Shown here piece by piece: positions 1-10,451 of a stretch of 64,000 nt of DNA; position 1 is the first letter of the stretch; each line of letters begins with the position of its first letter. The position numbers and the translations under genes are program-made. Under the pieces are notes generated by a model. It had not been told where the DNA came from, ran no database searches, and was given only the letters and a program-made list of their open reading frames with translations. Origin of the DNA: Agapetus fuscipes (lineage: Eukaryota > Arthropoda > Insecta > Trichoptera > Glossosomatidae); assembly GCA_951799405.1 (NCBI GenBank), contig OX637356.1, positions 14,531,229 through 14,595,228 on the forward strand. Direction: 5' to 3'.

Positions 1-483
1 TGTTCAATGTAGATTTTGATTTAAGAAAATTATCAAGTTTGTTACGTTGATAAAATGTATATATTATGTAAGTGCTGATTCACTGATTTCAGAAATCGTG
101 GATAAAAAAAATGTTTTACGTAACTTCTCGTAGTAAGTGAACTTAATTCTAAGGAATTGCTCATGAAAAACTTTTAAACTACAGGATTCTCACACTTTTT
201 CTAAAATTTGAAAAAAAGTTCATTTATCTTAGAGACTTGTGTTAGCTTAATATGTCACTTATTCAGTTTCATTTTGTACGGGTTTTATTCCAAATTCAGA
301 CAAAAGGGTGAGTGTATCTGTGTACTTACATTTAAAATATTCATTATTAATTTAATAAAATAAAATTTAACAAGTTTATTTTTTACTCGAGCTCTTTATA
401 ATTTAATAAGCTCGTGATTATCAAAAGGATATATATAATATTATCAATATATAAAATCTATATTTAGATAACTAATTAATTGC
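1..483. other. AT-rich spacer
   Basis: AT-rich sequence with no convincing ORF, RNA gene or repeat boundary. The last 50 bases may be the decayed 3' tip of the ATTAG-repeat that follows. Confidence 0.5.
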
Positions 484-572
484 CGTTCAAGGCTCATATT
501 TAATGCATGACCAAAAGCAGGCACAATGTCAGTTCGCTCTTACACATGCTACATTATATATTCATACAAAAT
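484..572 (-). repeat. ATTAG-repeat, 3' part, split by a LINE
   Basis: The stretch from CAAGGCTCATATTTAATGCATG to ATACAAAAT matches the 3' half of the ATTAG-repeat seen elsewhere, for example at 39000-39233. The remainder resumes at 3255 after the LINE. The in-frame ATG at 503 therefore lies in the repeat and is not the start of a LINE protein. Confidence 0.7.
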
Positions 573-1306
573 CCCAACATGGTTTCCTCAAAAAAAGATC
601 AGTCGTCTCCAACTTAGCAGTCTTCACAGATTACGTGTTTGATGAGATGGAAAAGGGTGGCCAAATTGACGTAATCTACACGGACTACTCAAAGGCCTTT
701 GACAGGGTAAGCCATAGCATATTATTGGATAAACTACAAACACTTGGCGTGCATGGGAATCTGCTGCGGTGGTTTGCATCATACCTGATAAAAAGATCTC
801 AAGCGGTTGTTCTTGGTGGCTGCAAGTCGGACTTCTTTAGTATTCCGTCTGGTGTCCCCCAGGGCTCTCACCTCGGACCGCTTCTTTACAATGTATATGT
901 CTATGACATTGAACAGTGTTTTAATTTTACAAAATGTTTATTATATGCTGATGATACTAAAATTTACTTAGGAATTAATAGCATTCAGGACTGCATGAAG
1001 CTGCAGGATAATTTGGACAACCTTACACATTATTGTATTAAAAACAAATTAGATCTTAATGTATCTAAGTGCCATAAGATATCTCTTACCCGCAAGACAA
1101 ACCCCTTAAAGTTTAATTATCAACTCAAGGGTGAATACCTTGACACTGTGACTGGGGTGAGGGACCTTGGTGTTTTTATGGATGCTAAATTAATTTTTGA
1201 TGCCCATATTTCCTCTACCACCGTTAAATCTTACAAAATGCTGGGATTTATTTTAAGGACCTGTGAGCCCTTCAGGGGTTCTAATGCCGTTAAGATGGCC
1301 TATTGC
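573..1306 (+). pseudogene. LINE ORF2 fragment: reverse transcriptase core
   Basis: This reading frame encodes the middle of a non-LTR reverse transcriptase. Visible motifs are YTDYSKAFDR (RT motif A), SGVPQGSHLGP (motif B), LYADDTKIY (catalytic YADD, motif C) and a downstream DLGVFMDAKL block. The catalytic aspartates are intact. The endonuclease and N-terminal RT are missing through 5' truncation. The frame is cut at codon TGC (1304-1306) by the hAT-type insertion and continues in the same frame at 2499, so no coding bases appear lost at the junction. It is not functional because it is truncated and split. Confidence 0.85.
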
Positions 1307-2490
1307 TAGGGACTGGAAAATTTCGCGATCGCGATAAAACGAATTTATTCGCGAATTTTGATGTTTTTACGCGAATAACGCGAAATTTGAGGTTTTACGC
1401 AAATATCGCGAATTTTCGTACTTTTGGTAGAAATTGTGCGAAAAAGTTGTCATGTATCGCTTTTGCAACGCAACGATTTTGTTGGAAAGAAAAAAATCCT
1501 GCGAAAACCCTTTGCAAAGTGCAAAGCACAGGAAAATTGGTCGGTGTTATAGCCGAGAGGGCCAAGTGGGCTGATCTTTCAACGTTTAAACACGCTAAAA
1601 CGCTAGACGCGGGGTTCGATCCCCGCCTGGGTCATTTGACCATAAATTTGACCCTGGTTCAACAGATGTAATTGGGTAATTATAAATGAATAATTCATTA
1701 AAATAAACAAGAAGGAATTATTAATTAATGATATTAATACCTGTATCTGGCCAGGCAGAGTAGGTTGGTGAATTGCATTCCTATTCACTAATCTATTTTT
1801 TTTTTAAATTAATGATAAGCAGAACTGTCCTGGATCATCCAAGCAGACTTGAATCGTGACATCAATGAAGGAAAATACTTCAAGAAGTGAAGCTGTTGCT
1901 GGATTAGCCAAGAGCACAACTTGAAGCTTTCATAAAAGCCAACATCCCTTGAAAAATTAGATAACCCTCATCTAGAGACTAAATGCACAAAAATTTAATA
2001 TTTTAAAAGGATATTTGCAGGGTCTTCAGAGTGTCATTGAAATATTACTACTTTTTTCAATCAATGGTTTTTTTTTTGTAAAAAAGGATTATTTTAAAAA
2101 ATAATTTACATTTTTTTTAAGAAACTTAAATTAAAAAACATTGTTTTGTACCTACCACTTGAGTATTTTTTATTGCAAAAACGTTTTCAGTGGGTATTCC
2201 ACCATCTTCGGTTGCAGATACTCGTATTGATTCAGATGTTGTTTATTCATTGTTTTTGAAGGTACATATTGTTGTGTATATAATAAATTGTAAATATTAG
2301 TAGTATATTTTGTTTCGCAATTATAGAAACCTTTATTTTGATCAAATCAACCCTAAAAATTATACTGGATCTCCCCGTTTATCATGAAAAATAACGCGAA
2401 TTTCCCTGTTTTTGATCAAAAATAACGCGAATTTCACAAAAAAATAACGCGAATTTCCTAAAAAATAACACCACTATTTTCCAGTCCCTA
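1307..2490. mobile_element. hAT-type non-autonomous DNA transposon
   Basis: The termini are TAGGGACTGGAAAAT and its inverted complement ATTTTCCAGTCCCTA, flanked by an exact 8-bp duplication CCTATTGC (1299-1306 and 2491-2498). An 8-bp TSD and a TAGNG-type terminus are hallmarks of the hAT superfamily. Both ends carry clustered CGCGAAT/ATTCGCG motifs (1323-1420 and 2395-2455), placed as subterminal transposase sites would be. No transposase is encoded in 1184 bp, so it would need a partner in trans. A SINE-D sits inside it. Confidence 0.88.
1535..1810 (+). repeat. SINE-D (Leu/Ser-type tRNA-like head) inside the hAT-type element
   Basis: The head has an A-box-like TAGCCGAGAGGGCC and a B-box-like GGGGTTCGATCCCCGCC at about 1611-1627, followed by a body containing CCTGGTTCAACAGATG and GGTTGGTGAATTGCATTCC. 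The same head and body occur in reverse at 46433-46652, so this is an interspersed family rather than a tRNA gene. The GCCGAGNGG start is typical of Leu/Ser tRNAs; that ancestry is inferred. Confidence 0.7.
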
Positions 2491-2498
2491 CCTATTGC

Positions 2499-2972
2499 GC
2501 GTATGTTCGCAGTAGGCTTGAATTCGCTTCACCTATTTGGAATCCACAGTACAGTGTTTATAAGGAACAAATAGAAGCTATACAAAAGAAATTTCTAAAG
2601 CATCTAAATTACAGGGAACATTTAACTTTTAATAATTATCATGATGCTTGCCGTCATCACGGTTTTATGTCCCTAGAAGCCCGTCGAACGCTATTAGATA
2701 TGGCTTTTCTGTACGATATAGTACACGGCCATATTGACTCCACCGTTCTTTGTGAGGGGCTCACTTTGCGTGTACCTACAAGGCGCACTAGGTTAAATTC
2801 ACTTTTTTATACGGGAGCGCACACTACAAATTATGCCAGGAACTCGACTTTAACGAGAGCTATGTTTTGTTATAACTCAAATTTTAATCACCTGGACATT
2901 TTTTGTTTGTCCAAAAACGCATTTCTTCAAGGGGTGCGGATGTACTACTTGAGAAAATGCAAAACTGATTGA
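2499..2972 (+). pseudogene. LINE ORF2 fragment: C-terminal part after the hAT insertion
   Basis: Reading from 2499 continues the same frame as 573-1306 through SRLEFASPIWNPQY, the usual post-RT motif of this LINE group, to a stop at 2970-2972. The residues SLEARRTLLDMAFLYDIVHG match SARRSAADMVFLYKLING in the LINE at 58986-62503. A short UTR and the A-rich tail follow. Confidence 0.8.
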
Positions 2973-3254
2973 ATGGCATCCTCTTCCCCTTCCATTGTCC
3001 TTTCTATCCTATTTTCCCAAATCTTCTCTGATAAAAACCTCCGCATTCATATTATTTTTCTTTTGTTCTTTTCGTTTGCTGTTACATTTGCTGTAGACAA
3101 GCTTTTATTGTAATTATTTTTATTTAAGAAAACTATTATTGGCCTTATATGTATTTATTATAAATCTTTACTTGTTTCATGTGTATGTGCTGTTGTTTTC
3201 TGTAATAAATAAAAAAAAATAAAAAAAAAAAAAAAAAATAAAAAAAAAAAAATA

Positions 3255-3525
3255 AACCAAAACTCACATGAACATAAACTTTGCATTTTCTGCTACCTTT
3301 CTTTGAAACCAGTACCCGTAGTACCTACGAGTTGTTTCACAATACTCGAAGAATCGAAAAAAAAATTGCCAGAAGACAAGTTCACATACATTTTTCTCGA
3401 ATACTCGATACTTCGAGTAAAGTGAAAAAACTCGTACTACGGGTACTGGGTGGCATTGGCAAAAGTGAACCAAGTTTTTTCAGCATGGTAAGTCAGCCTC
3501 ATACCAACCTAATAGTGTCGGTAAA
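3255..3525 (-). repeat. ATTAG-repeat, 5' part, with a MITE inserted
   Basis: The continuation of the repeat at 484-572: CTCACATGAACATAAAC to ATACCAACCTA. It is interrupted by the palindromic element at 3315-3443 and then resumes with GGTGGCATTGGCAAAAGTGAACC. Confidence 0.75.
3315..3443. mobile_element. Small Tc1/mariner-like MITE
   Basis: The inverted ends are CCCGTAGTACCTACGAGTT and AACTCGTACTACGGG, flanked by TA on both sides (3313-3314 and 3444-3445). The ends resemble the elements at 16298-16570 and 34085-34320 (CCCTTAGTACGAGTTGCAAA). No coding capacity. Confidence 0.65.
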
Positions 3526-4777
3526 ACAGTATTCTCTAACAAACGCAATTACTCAAGTTAAAGGTTGACGTCTCGCCCAGAAACCTTTTAAGGTTTTTAT
3601 TCCGCAAATACAATAAGTGGCGCATGATAAACGACATCCTCGGTGAGATGGCTGCTCCCTACAACTGACGTCACTATCTATGCTACTACAGGCCGCGGGA
3701 AACATAAGCCAAAGTTAAAATGTTGACGTATAAATACTTGTAAAGGAAATATTTTTTTCAAAACGTAGTTTTTTTTTCACAATAATTTTATCTACCTCAA
3801 GCAATTTCGACCTTCAACATTCAGGTCAAATATAGTGATACTATGATTATCCTTATATTATTACGAACTATGATTTTGTGTGTACATGTACCTAGGCACG
3901 TAGCTTGCTGGTGTGCGTAACTGGAATAGTGTCGAACAGCGAGTATAATGATGAAATAGATGATAGTAGACTGCTCTTGTACAATCCACTATAGAAGAAC
4001 CTGGAATGCACGAGAAACGTTCATGTGAACTGTATAAATATAAGTGTGGAGAGTCAGGTCGCTTGAAACATTGTGACGCAAAGTCGATATAAGCAAAGCA
4101 AGAAAAGTAATCAGTACCTACATTGTATACCGGTAATGTGTAAGTGTAAGCCTTAAATGTCAATATATCTATGGAACTTAGATTGTAGATAAAGTCTTTT
4201 GAATTTTGAAACGGCATGAACGAAAAACGGACAAAACTCGGTTAACACCAAGGCGCGTCCGCGAAGACAACCGCCGCGGCGTTTTGATAACTCGCCTTGA
4301 GGATGCTTTCTGCTCGTGAAAGCGAAACGTCAGCAGATGTAGGAGCTGCAAATAGAACATGTTTACACCCGAAAGAACACAAAAAACGATTTGTTTAGTA
4401 TTAACACTAGCCATTAAAGTGAAAGTTTTAAACTTTATTGAATTTAAGCACTATATCTTAAATTGTAAATGCATAATTCTGACTCATAGCACCATTTAGA
4501 ACAGTGAGAGAATTCAGGCAAGCAAGACATTTCCATTGTAGACTTGTGTAGCGACTGGGTTTCGGTTAGGGGTGGCCAGAGGCAGTATAAATCAATTATA
4601 AGTACGGCGATACGGAGAGCGCTGATAGTATCTGTACAGGACATAACTGAGTTATGGAGCTGAAGTACGGTAAACAGCGCAACCCACCTAAGCGCGAACA
4701 TACACGTCCTAGTGAGAGACCTTATACGCTGGATGGAATAGTGAATCCAGAAACTTCCAATGAAAATTTCACTAGCT
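3526..4777. other. Unassigned spacer
   Basis: No recognisable protein or repeat boundary. The only structured signal is the hammerhead-like fold at 4297-4328, near a locally GC-rich patch (4235-4300). Confidence 0.4.
4297..4328 (+). ncRNA. Hammerhead-like motif, probably degenerate
   Basis: TTGAGGA is followed by a stem GCTTTC/GAAAGC (4305-4310 with 4318-4323) and then GAAAC (4324-4328). This is the order of the hammerhead core CUGANGA - stem II - GAAA. The first C of the core is T here, so activity is doubtful. Such motifs occur in Penelope-like and other retroelements; no Penelope protein is visible nearby. Confidence 0.25.
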
Positions 4778-5489
4778 CCTTGACTAAAAGTTTGGTATGA
4801 CACTGACCCTCCATGCTGTAAAAACTTGGTTATTAATTTTACCACCCTGGTTTTAGGAAAGGCAGGAGTTGAAAAAGTGTATGTTCATGTGAGGTTTGGT
4901 TTATTTTGTATTTACACATGCAGTATGTGTAAGTGTGAACTTGCATGCGTCTGCTGGTGGGCATGCATTAAAAATGTGCAACGCAACGCAAACGCAACTA
5001 AGCTACACATATAGTGTAACTTCTTGCCGCGTTATCCCCGAAGGGGTCGCATGTGGCGAGTTGAACCTATTTATTTTTACAGGTAAGGGGGCCGGCCTTA
5101 CGCCAACCACTTCAGTTGCTCTGCCGGGGTCCGAATCCATAACCTTCCATTTACGAGTCCGAAGTGTTGCCACTGGACTACGGACCAATCCATGATTATT
5201 TTTAAAGATAAGTGAGCCAGCCTTACGGCAACCACTTCAGTTGAAGTGGGGGTTTCCCAGCTCCCGAGGGGGCTGGTACTCATTTCTTGTGAAGGCTGAG
5301 TAAACCTTGCCGGTATTTTTATTATGGGGTTTGAAATAAACACCGAAATAGGAAATCATTTCTGACATCCTCCTCGGTGGGATTCGAACCCGAGCTCACG
5401 GGGTAGAATGCAAGCACTCTACCAACTGAGCTATCGACCGGACCAGTGCCTTAAATGTTATTATATCTTTGCAACTTAGATTTGATTAG
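4778..5489 (+). repeat. ATTAG-repeat interrupted by SINE-A
   Basis: The 5' end CTCCTTGACTAAAAGTTTGG starts at about 4775. The body runs to about 4979 and resumes at 5445-5489 (CCTTAAATGTTATTATATC, then TTTGCAACTTAGATTTG). Between lies the reverse-oriented SINE-A of 4980-5444. Confidence 0.75.
4980..5444 (-). repeat. SINE-A with an internal SINE-B-derived segment
   Basis: Reverse SINE-A: the tail CTAAGCTACACATATAGTG is on the left and the tRNA-like head is on the right, with B box GGGATTCGAACCC and A box TACCAACTGAGCTATCGACC read in reverse. At about 5118-5197 it contains the head of SINE-B in reverse (CCTTCCATTTACGAGTCC, then GTTGCCACTGGACTACGGACC), after which part of SINE-A is repeated. 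The copy is therefore a mosaic. Confidence 0.8.
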
Positions 5490-5557
5490 TGCAGTATGTG
5501 TAAGTGTGAACTTGCATGCGTCTGCTTGTGAGCATCCATTAAAAATGTGCCTTAAGG
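5490..5557 (+). repeat. ATTAG-repeat fragment
   Basis: GCAGTATGTGTAAGTGTGAA to CCTTAAGGG repeats the 3' half of the neighbouring copy (4920-4979) as a second, adjacent fragment. Confidence 0.65.
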
Positions 5558-6402
5558 GTATACGAGAGCTTAAGAAGATTATTAATATCGGGACTAAAGA
5601 ACCTCTATGGAAGTATTTTTGTGATTTTCCTAATTTTACAGCGAAAAAACTTTGATTGTCCCTGGCCAGATGTCGTTACTGAAGTACATAACTTTATGTT
5701 TTAACTCAAGCATTACGTTTCACAAAAAAATAATGTAAATTATCTTGACGCTCTTAGCGAGCGTTTAAGTTTTTTAAACTTTTGCTTAAACGCTATGTTT
5801 GAGTATTAACGGCTGCGAATCTGACACAGAAAGACAATTACGTACAATTACGAAAGAAAATATTCTGCACAAGTATCTTACATTTGTAAAATAACTTAAA
5901 CATTTTTTTGCGTTTTACAGACAAACACGTTGTGTGTGCAGATCTTTTTTTTAAATATAACAAAAACATTCTGTTTCGTCTGTCCCGCTGTATCACACAC
6001 GGCGTGTATTTTTTATAAAATTATCTATGTGGAAGTCTCAGTGGTAGCAAACGATTGTATTAAAACAAATTATGCCAAAAAAATATTTTTTCTTTTTATA
6101 TTTCATTTTTTATCTTGACTTATAGGTTGATATGAGGCTGACCACCCAAGGCACGGCTTTCTCAGCTTTCACAAGAAATGAGTAGATATACATAACTCTT
6201 CGACTTAGATTGTAGATTGTGGTTATCACGCACAAAATGATTCATTTTAATACGATTGTGTGGTGTAAATTTTATTTATTGATTTGTCTACGAATGAATA
6301 AAAACACAAACGTGGAATGACAGAGATGCTATCGATGTAAAATAAAGGATACAGATACGGATATTGCAATAATATTATTTCGATTTCGGCAAAAGGATAT
6401 CT
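5558..6402. other. Unassigned AT-rich spacer
   Basis: No supported gene or repeat boundary. A short GGCTGACCACCCAAGG followed by a fragment like the SINE-A middle (TTTCACAAGAAATGAGTA) at about 6133-6183 is the only repeat-derived trace. Confidence 0.4.
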
Positions 6403-6540
6403 CCTTGACTGATAGATTGGTATGAGGCTGACCCTCCGTGCTGTAAAAATCGGTTCACTTTTGCCAATGCCACCCTGGTTTCAGGGACAGGCGACAGGAG
6501 TTGCAAGGTTTATGTTCATGTGAGGTTTTGTTTATTTGTT
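6403..6540 (+). repeat. ATTAG-repeat, 5' half
   Basis: CCTTGACTGATAGATTGGTA at the start and GTTTATGTTCATGTGAGG near the end match the 5' half of the family. The 3' half is missing. Confidence 0.75.
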
Positions 6541-7402
6541 ACACAGTATAATAACATGTTTTATTTAAACTCCGTCTACACCCCTATCCGACATTATCCG
6601 AAACTTTTGTTTCGGTTGCGAACACGTTTTAATTTTTATTTCGGATACTTGAAAGTTTCAATTACGGGTAAAATAATATCCACAACATATCTAGTTATAC
6701 TTATGAAGGCAGGACAAACGAAGAACAAAATAAAAAATGTATCTTAATAATAAACGTTTTATAAAATGTTTCACATTTCTGCACAGTCTCCAAATTTGTC
6801 GGGAATGGAAACGGTATTATTTCGGATATCCGCTAGTTTTGAAGGGTTTCCTCACGGATATTAGATTTTTAAGAAAATTTTAAAATAAAATACCTACAAA
6901 CAAGAACATTGATTGGATGGCAATATTTCAAGGCTATCATTTAGTTTTTTATCAGTCACACAAGTATACGTGATTATTACTAAAGCTTTGTATTCACTGA
7001 AAAATGAAAATCATAATGAAACGATGTAACAGATGTCATTTTTATTATATTTTTTAATCTATTTTGGATAGATACGGATACGATTTTTTTATTAACGAGT
7101 ATCCGATAGTTTCAGTGATGGATACGGATGCCCATTTATTACTCCATTTTTCAAAATCTTCATGGGAATTATTACAAAAAAAACTTTAAAAGTATGAAGA
7201 CATAATTCAAGCAAGACATAAACAACATCTAAACACGAATATGAGATTATCATACAGATACAAATCAGTACGGCCTTGTCAAAGTTGTTAAAAAAACAAT
7301 ATATAAAAAAATATTATATATTAACAGCCGAACATACAAATTTCCATAGAGCCTTTCAAATTTCTTCAAATACAGTAAAAAACGTATGCAAGTTCTAAAA
7401 TA
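6541..7402. other. Unassigned AT-rich spacer
   Basis: Contains scattered GGATA/TATCCG motifs (GATACGGATA, TATCCGATAG) but no clear tandem period, gene or element ends. Confidence 0.4.
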
Positions 7403-7651
7403 ATCTGTAATCTATAGTGCAAAGATATATAAACATTAAAAACTCATATCAAATGCATGCCCACAAACAAACACTTGTAAAGTTCGCACATACAAATGCT
7501 GAGTGCTTACTAACAATTAAAAATCCAAACCTCAAATGAACATCAACCTTGCAATACTTGCCGACCTTCTCTGGAACAGGGGTCACATTGGCAAAGTGAA
7601 CCATTTTTTACAGTATGTGTGGTCTGCCGCATACCAACCTATAAGTCAAGG
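7403..7651 (-). repeat. ATTAG-repeat, full-length
   Basis: The whole repeat in reverse, from TAATCTGTAATCTATAGTGC to ACCAACCTATAAGTCAAGG. Confidence 0.8.
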
Positions 7652-7682
7652 TTTGCATGTAATAAATAACGTTCTAATCTAA

Positions 7683-7809
7683 TCTAAGTCGCAAAGATAT
7701 GCCACATTGGGGTTTCACATTACATGCATTTTCACAAGCAGACACGTTTTACACGCAGAACCAATTTATACAGCATGGGTGGTCAGCCGCATACCAACCT
7801 ATAAGTCAA
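7683..7809 (-). repeat. ATTAG-repeat, internally deleted
   Basis: The 3' tip (CTAATCTAATCTAAGTCGC) and the 5' end (GCATGGGTGGTCAGCCGC to CCTATAAGTCAAG) are both present, but about 120 bp of the middle is missing. Confidence 0.75.
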
Positions 7810-8875
7810 GAAATGTACACAACAAATTACATTTCAGAAATAAACGATCTTGATAAAAAAAATCTTAATATTTACAATTTACAAAAAATGTTTTTAACTT
7901 CTGGAAGACTTTGGACTTAACACCCGCATTGAAAGCGGGCAGGCGAATTTAAACTCCAAGTATGAAAGTCAACGTTATAACTGAGCCGCGGCGCATACAA
8001 ATAATGTATCAGGATGTAAAGCAGCACCTCTCACGAGCGTCTCAATTTCTATATATTATAATAAAACTCTGTGGTTGAGTATAAAAAATGATTTTGTACG
8101 TTAATTCTTACGCACGCTAAAATACGTACATGCCTCGAGTATAACATTGGACGTTTAAAAACAAACACGGAGAAAACAAAAAATATAAAACGATTTTAAA
8201 CAGCGCCGTGTGGCCGTCTTAATTTTGATGCATTTTTACAAAACGATAACTCCGAGTTACAACGTAAAAAAATATTTGCTTCTGGGGAAATATGAACACC
8301 GAAAATGTGTCAGAATTTTTGTCTCTCGGAAATATAATTGTTTGAATAGTTCAAAAAACCGACACAATGGCGCACTAGGGTGGATCGCGTTTAGTATGAA
8401 AATCATTCTTTTTCCATTATTAAATATAAATTGGAAGAGGAAAAATAAAATAAGAATTACATTAAATACATAAAAAATATCACTTTAAATCCTAAAAAGA
8501 AAATATACAATTAAAATGCAATTTTAGCTACACGAAGATATGCAAAATTTGGGTACTTTTTAAATAATTATAAAGAACCAATGAAAAGTTTAAAAAAATA
8601 ATTTTCATCTAGAAAAAATACAACTAATCAAAGTTAATGTTTTGAAATAAAAAAAAATTAGGATTTATTCATAAGAACACTGGAAATCTCCATTTAAGGT
8701 ATCTCCGTAAATAAAATTATTTTGAATTTGTATTTTATGGGAAAAAATACCTAATTTTATGTGTTAATTTAATCTGGAGAAAAAATACTACCTTACCACT
8801 TACAAAATGGGTCATTTTGGTCATCAAAGTTGGGCGCGCTGACCTCTCGATCACCCTTAAATGTTAATAAATTAA
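7810..8875. other. Unassigned AT-rich spacer
   Basis: No gene supported. The open frames are short, AT-rich and without recognisable motifs. Confidence 0.4.
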
Positions 8876-9972
8876 ACAGTCATCGATGGTAGTAAATCAG
8901 CCCTGCTACCAATCAATTCCGGTGTCCCCCAAGGATCCGTCTTGTCTCCGACACTTTTTCTTATGCACATCAATGATTTACTATCCTGTGCTCCTATCCA
9001 CTGCTATGCCGATGACAGTACAATACATGACGGTTTCTCTTTTACAAAGCCCCCAAATAGTTCAGCGATATCTATTGCTCGTGAATCATTAGCTTCAAAG
9101 ATCAATACAGATCTCAGGGCTGTCAGCCGTTGGGGCACTGACAACCTTGTAGAGTTCAACGTCAAAAAGACTCAAGCATGTCTGATATCCTTAAAGAGGA
9201 TTCCAAACAACTATCTCCCAACTTTCGACAATGTCTCCCTCTCTAACCATGAACACTTAAATCTTCTTGGTGTTTCTCTGTCATCAGAGTTAAAATACCA
9301 TGATGCTATTGAGTCTCGCACAACTTCCGCTTTCCGGCGACTCGGCATATTATACAGAGCCCGTAGGTTTTTTACTTCAGCCCAGTTATTGACTCAGTAT
9401 AAATCCCAAATCCGCCCCATTATCGAGTATGGCAGCCATCTCTGGTGTGGTATGTCCAAGAAGTTGAGTGACCAACTTGATTCTGTGCAAAGGAGGGCAG
9501 TGAGGTTGATCAATGATCCTTCTCTGACATCCGATCTGCAGCCGCTCCAGCACAGAAGAAAAGTTGGAATGCTCAGTCTTTTTTATCGATATTACCACGG
9601 AGCTTGTTCTAATGAGCTCCATTCATTAATCCCTCCCCCTCGCATTTCAGAAAGGGAAACTCGTAGTACGACTCTCATTCATCCCTTTGCAGTCGATCTC
9701 AAAACTATGAGAACTTGGCGTTTTCATGACTCATTCCTTTGCCAAACTGCCCGTTTATGGAATGGTCTACCAGTATCTGTGTTCCCTTCCCAATTTAATC
9801 CGGTTTTATTCAAAACCAACATCAATCACCACTTCCTTGCAGCGCCTCACGACAGAACCAAGAACTCAAGCAACACCTCTGCGGCACCCTTCCAGGGTGA
9901 CATAGACCCCCAAGACTCACAAGAATTGGGGAGCCTCCCGCACAGGATTCCTTAAAAAAAAAAAAAAAAAAA
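8876..9972 (+). mobile_element. 5'-truncated LINE with poly(A); tail shared with SINE-B1
   Basis: The frame opens inside the RT just upstream of SGVPQGSVLSP (motif B) and includes CYADDSTIH (catalytic YADD), then the post-RT region (IRPIIEYGSHLWCG, then VQRRAVRLINDP, then CQTARLWNGLP), ending at a TAA in the CCTTAA before a poly(A) run at 9953-9972. The open frame of more than 330 codons has no stop, so the copy may be fairly young. Its last 90 bp closely match the tail of SINE-B1 (for example 37300-37390), which points to this LINE lineage as the machinery that mobilised SINE-B1. Confidence 0.88.
8882..9955 (+). pseudogene. LINE ORF2 C-terminal half (reverse transcriptase)
   Basis: About 355 uninterrupted codons of a non-LTR reverse transcriptase from RT motif B to the natural C-terminus. 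The catalytic YADD is present. The endonuclease domain, RT motifs 1-A and ORF1 are absent through 5' truncation, so it cannot move by itself. The sequence style (INDLLS, YADDST) is that of Jockey-like insect LINEs and is distinct from the LINE at 58986-62503. Confidence 0.85.
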
Positions 9973-10190
9973 TCATTGCAACTTAGATTTGATTAGATTA
10001 GATTTTATTTTTCAAAGGTCTGTCACAACGTTTATCCAACCTGACAAAAACTGTGTATTTTCAAGAAATTGGCGCATTCTACCGTTTTTCTGCCTAGGTT
10101 TTGTTTAGTGAGTGTACTATATATGCAGCATGTTTAAGCGCAAACTTACACGTGTCTTCTTAAATATATGTGCTTAATAAAAACAAGATT
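9973..10190 (+). repeat. ATTAG-repeat fragments
   Basis: CATTGCAACTTAGATTTGAT with a GATTAGATTAGAT tail (9975-10008) is the 3' tip of one copy. GCAGCATGTTTAAGCGCAAA with ACTTACACGTGTCTTC (about 10123-10165) is an internal piece of another. Confidence 0.6.
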
Positions 10191-10224
10191 AACTACACAA
10201 AAAAACAATGGTAAAGAGCAATGA

Positions 10225-10443
10225 TTTTTACTTTAAAATCTAATCTAATCTAGTCTAATCTAACTTGCAAATTACATGTAACATTAAAGAATCACATTAT
10301 ATGCACTTTCACAAACAGGCATGCACAAGTTCGCGCTTAAATATGCCGCATGTGGTAAAAACCCGAATCTCACCCTGCCTGCAGACATACACCCTGCAAC
10401 TCTTGCCGACCTTCCCTGAAAACAGGGGTGACATTGACATACA
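10225..10443 (-). repeat. ATTAG-repeat, lacking its 5' end
   Basis: Begins with AATCTAATCTAATCTAGTC and runs to GAAAACAGGGGTGACATTGA. The 5' terminal 50 bp are missing. Confidence 0.75.
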
Positions 10444-10451
10444 AACAAAAA

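Larger units (their letters stand above)
573..3254 (+). mobile_element. 5'-truncated LINE with poly(A) tail, interrupted by a hAT-type element
   Basis: A non-LTR retrotransposon copy begins inside the RT domain, runs through the C-terminus of ORF2 and a short 3'UTR, and ends in an AATAAA-bearing A-rich tail at about 3205-3254. It sits inside an ATTAG-repeat of opposite orientation (484-572 and 3255-3525). At 1307-2490 it is interrupted by a DNA transposon. The protein is close to that of the near-complete LINE at 58986-62503, so both belong to the same clade, probably the Jockey/CR1 group. The clade name is inference from motif style. Confidence 0.85.

Noticed and set aside
503..1309. Start of the LINE protein at the ATG at 503
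   Set aside because: The first 23 codons lie in an ATTAG-repeat, not in the LINE.
1303..1671. 122-codon ORF as a hAT transposase piece
   Set aside because: Lysine/asparagine-rich frame across CGCGAAT repeats and a SINE-D head; no transposase motif.
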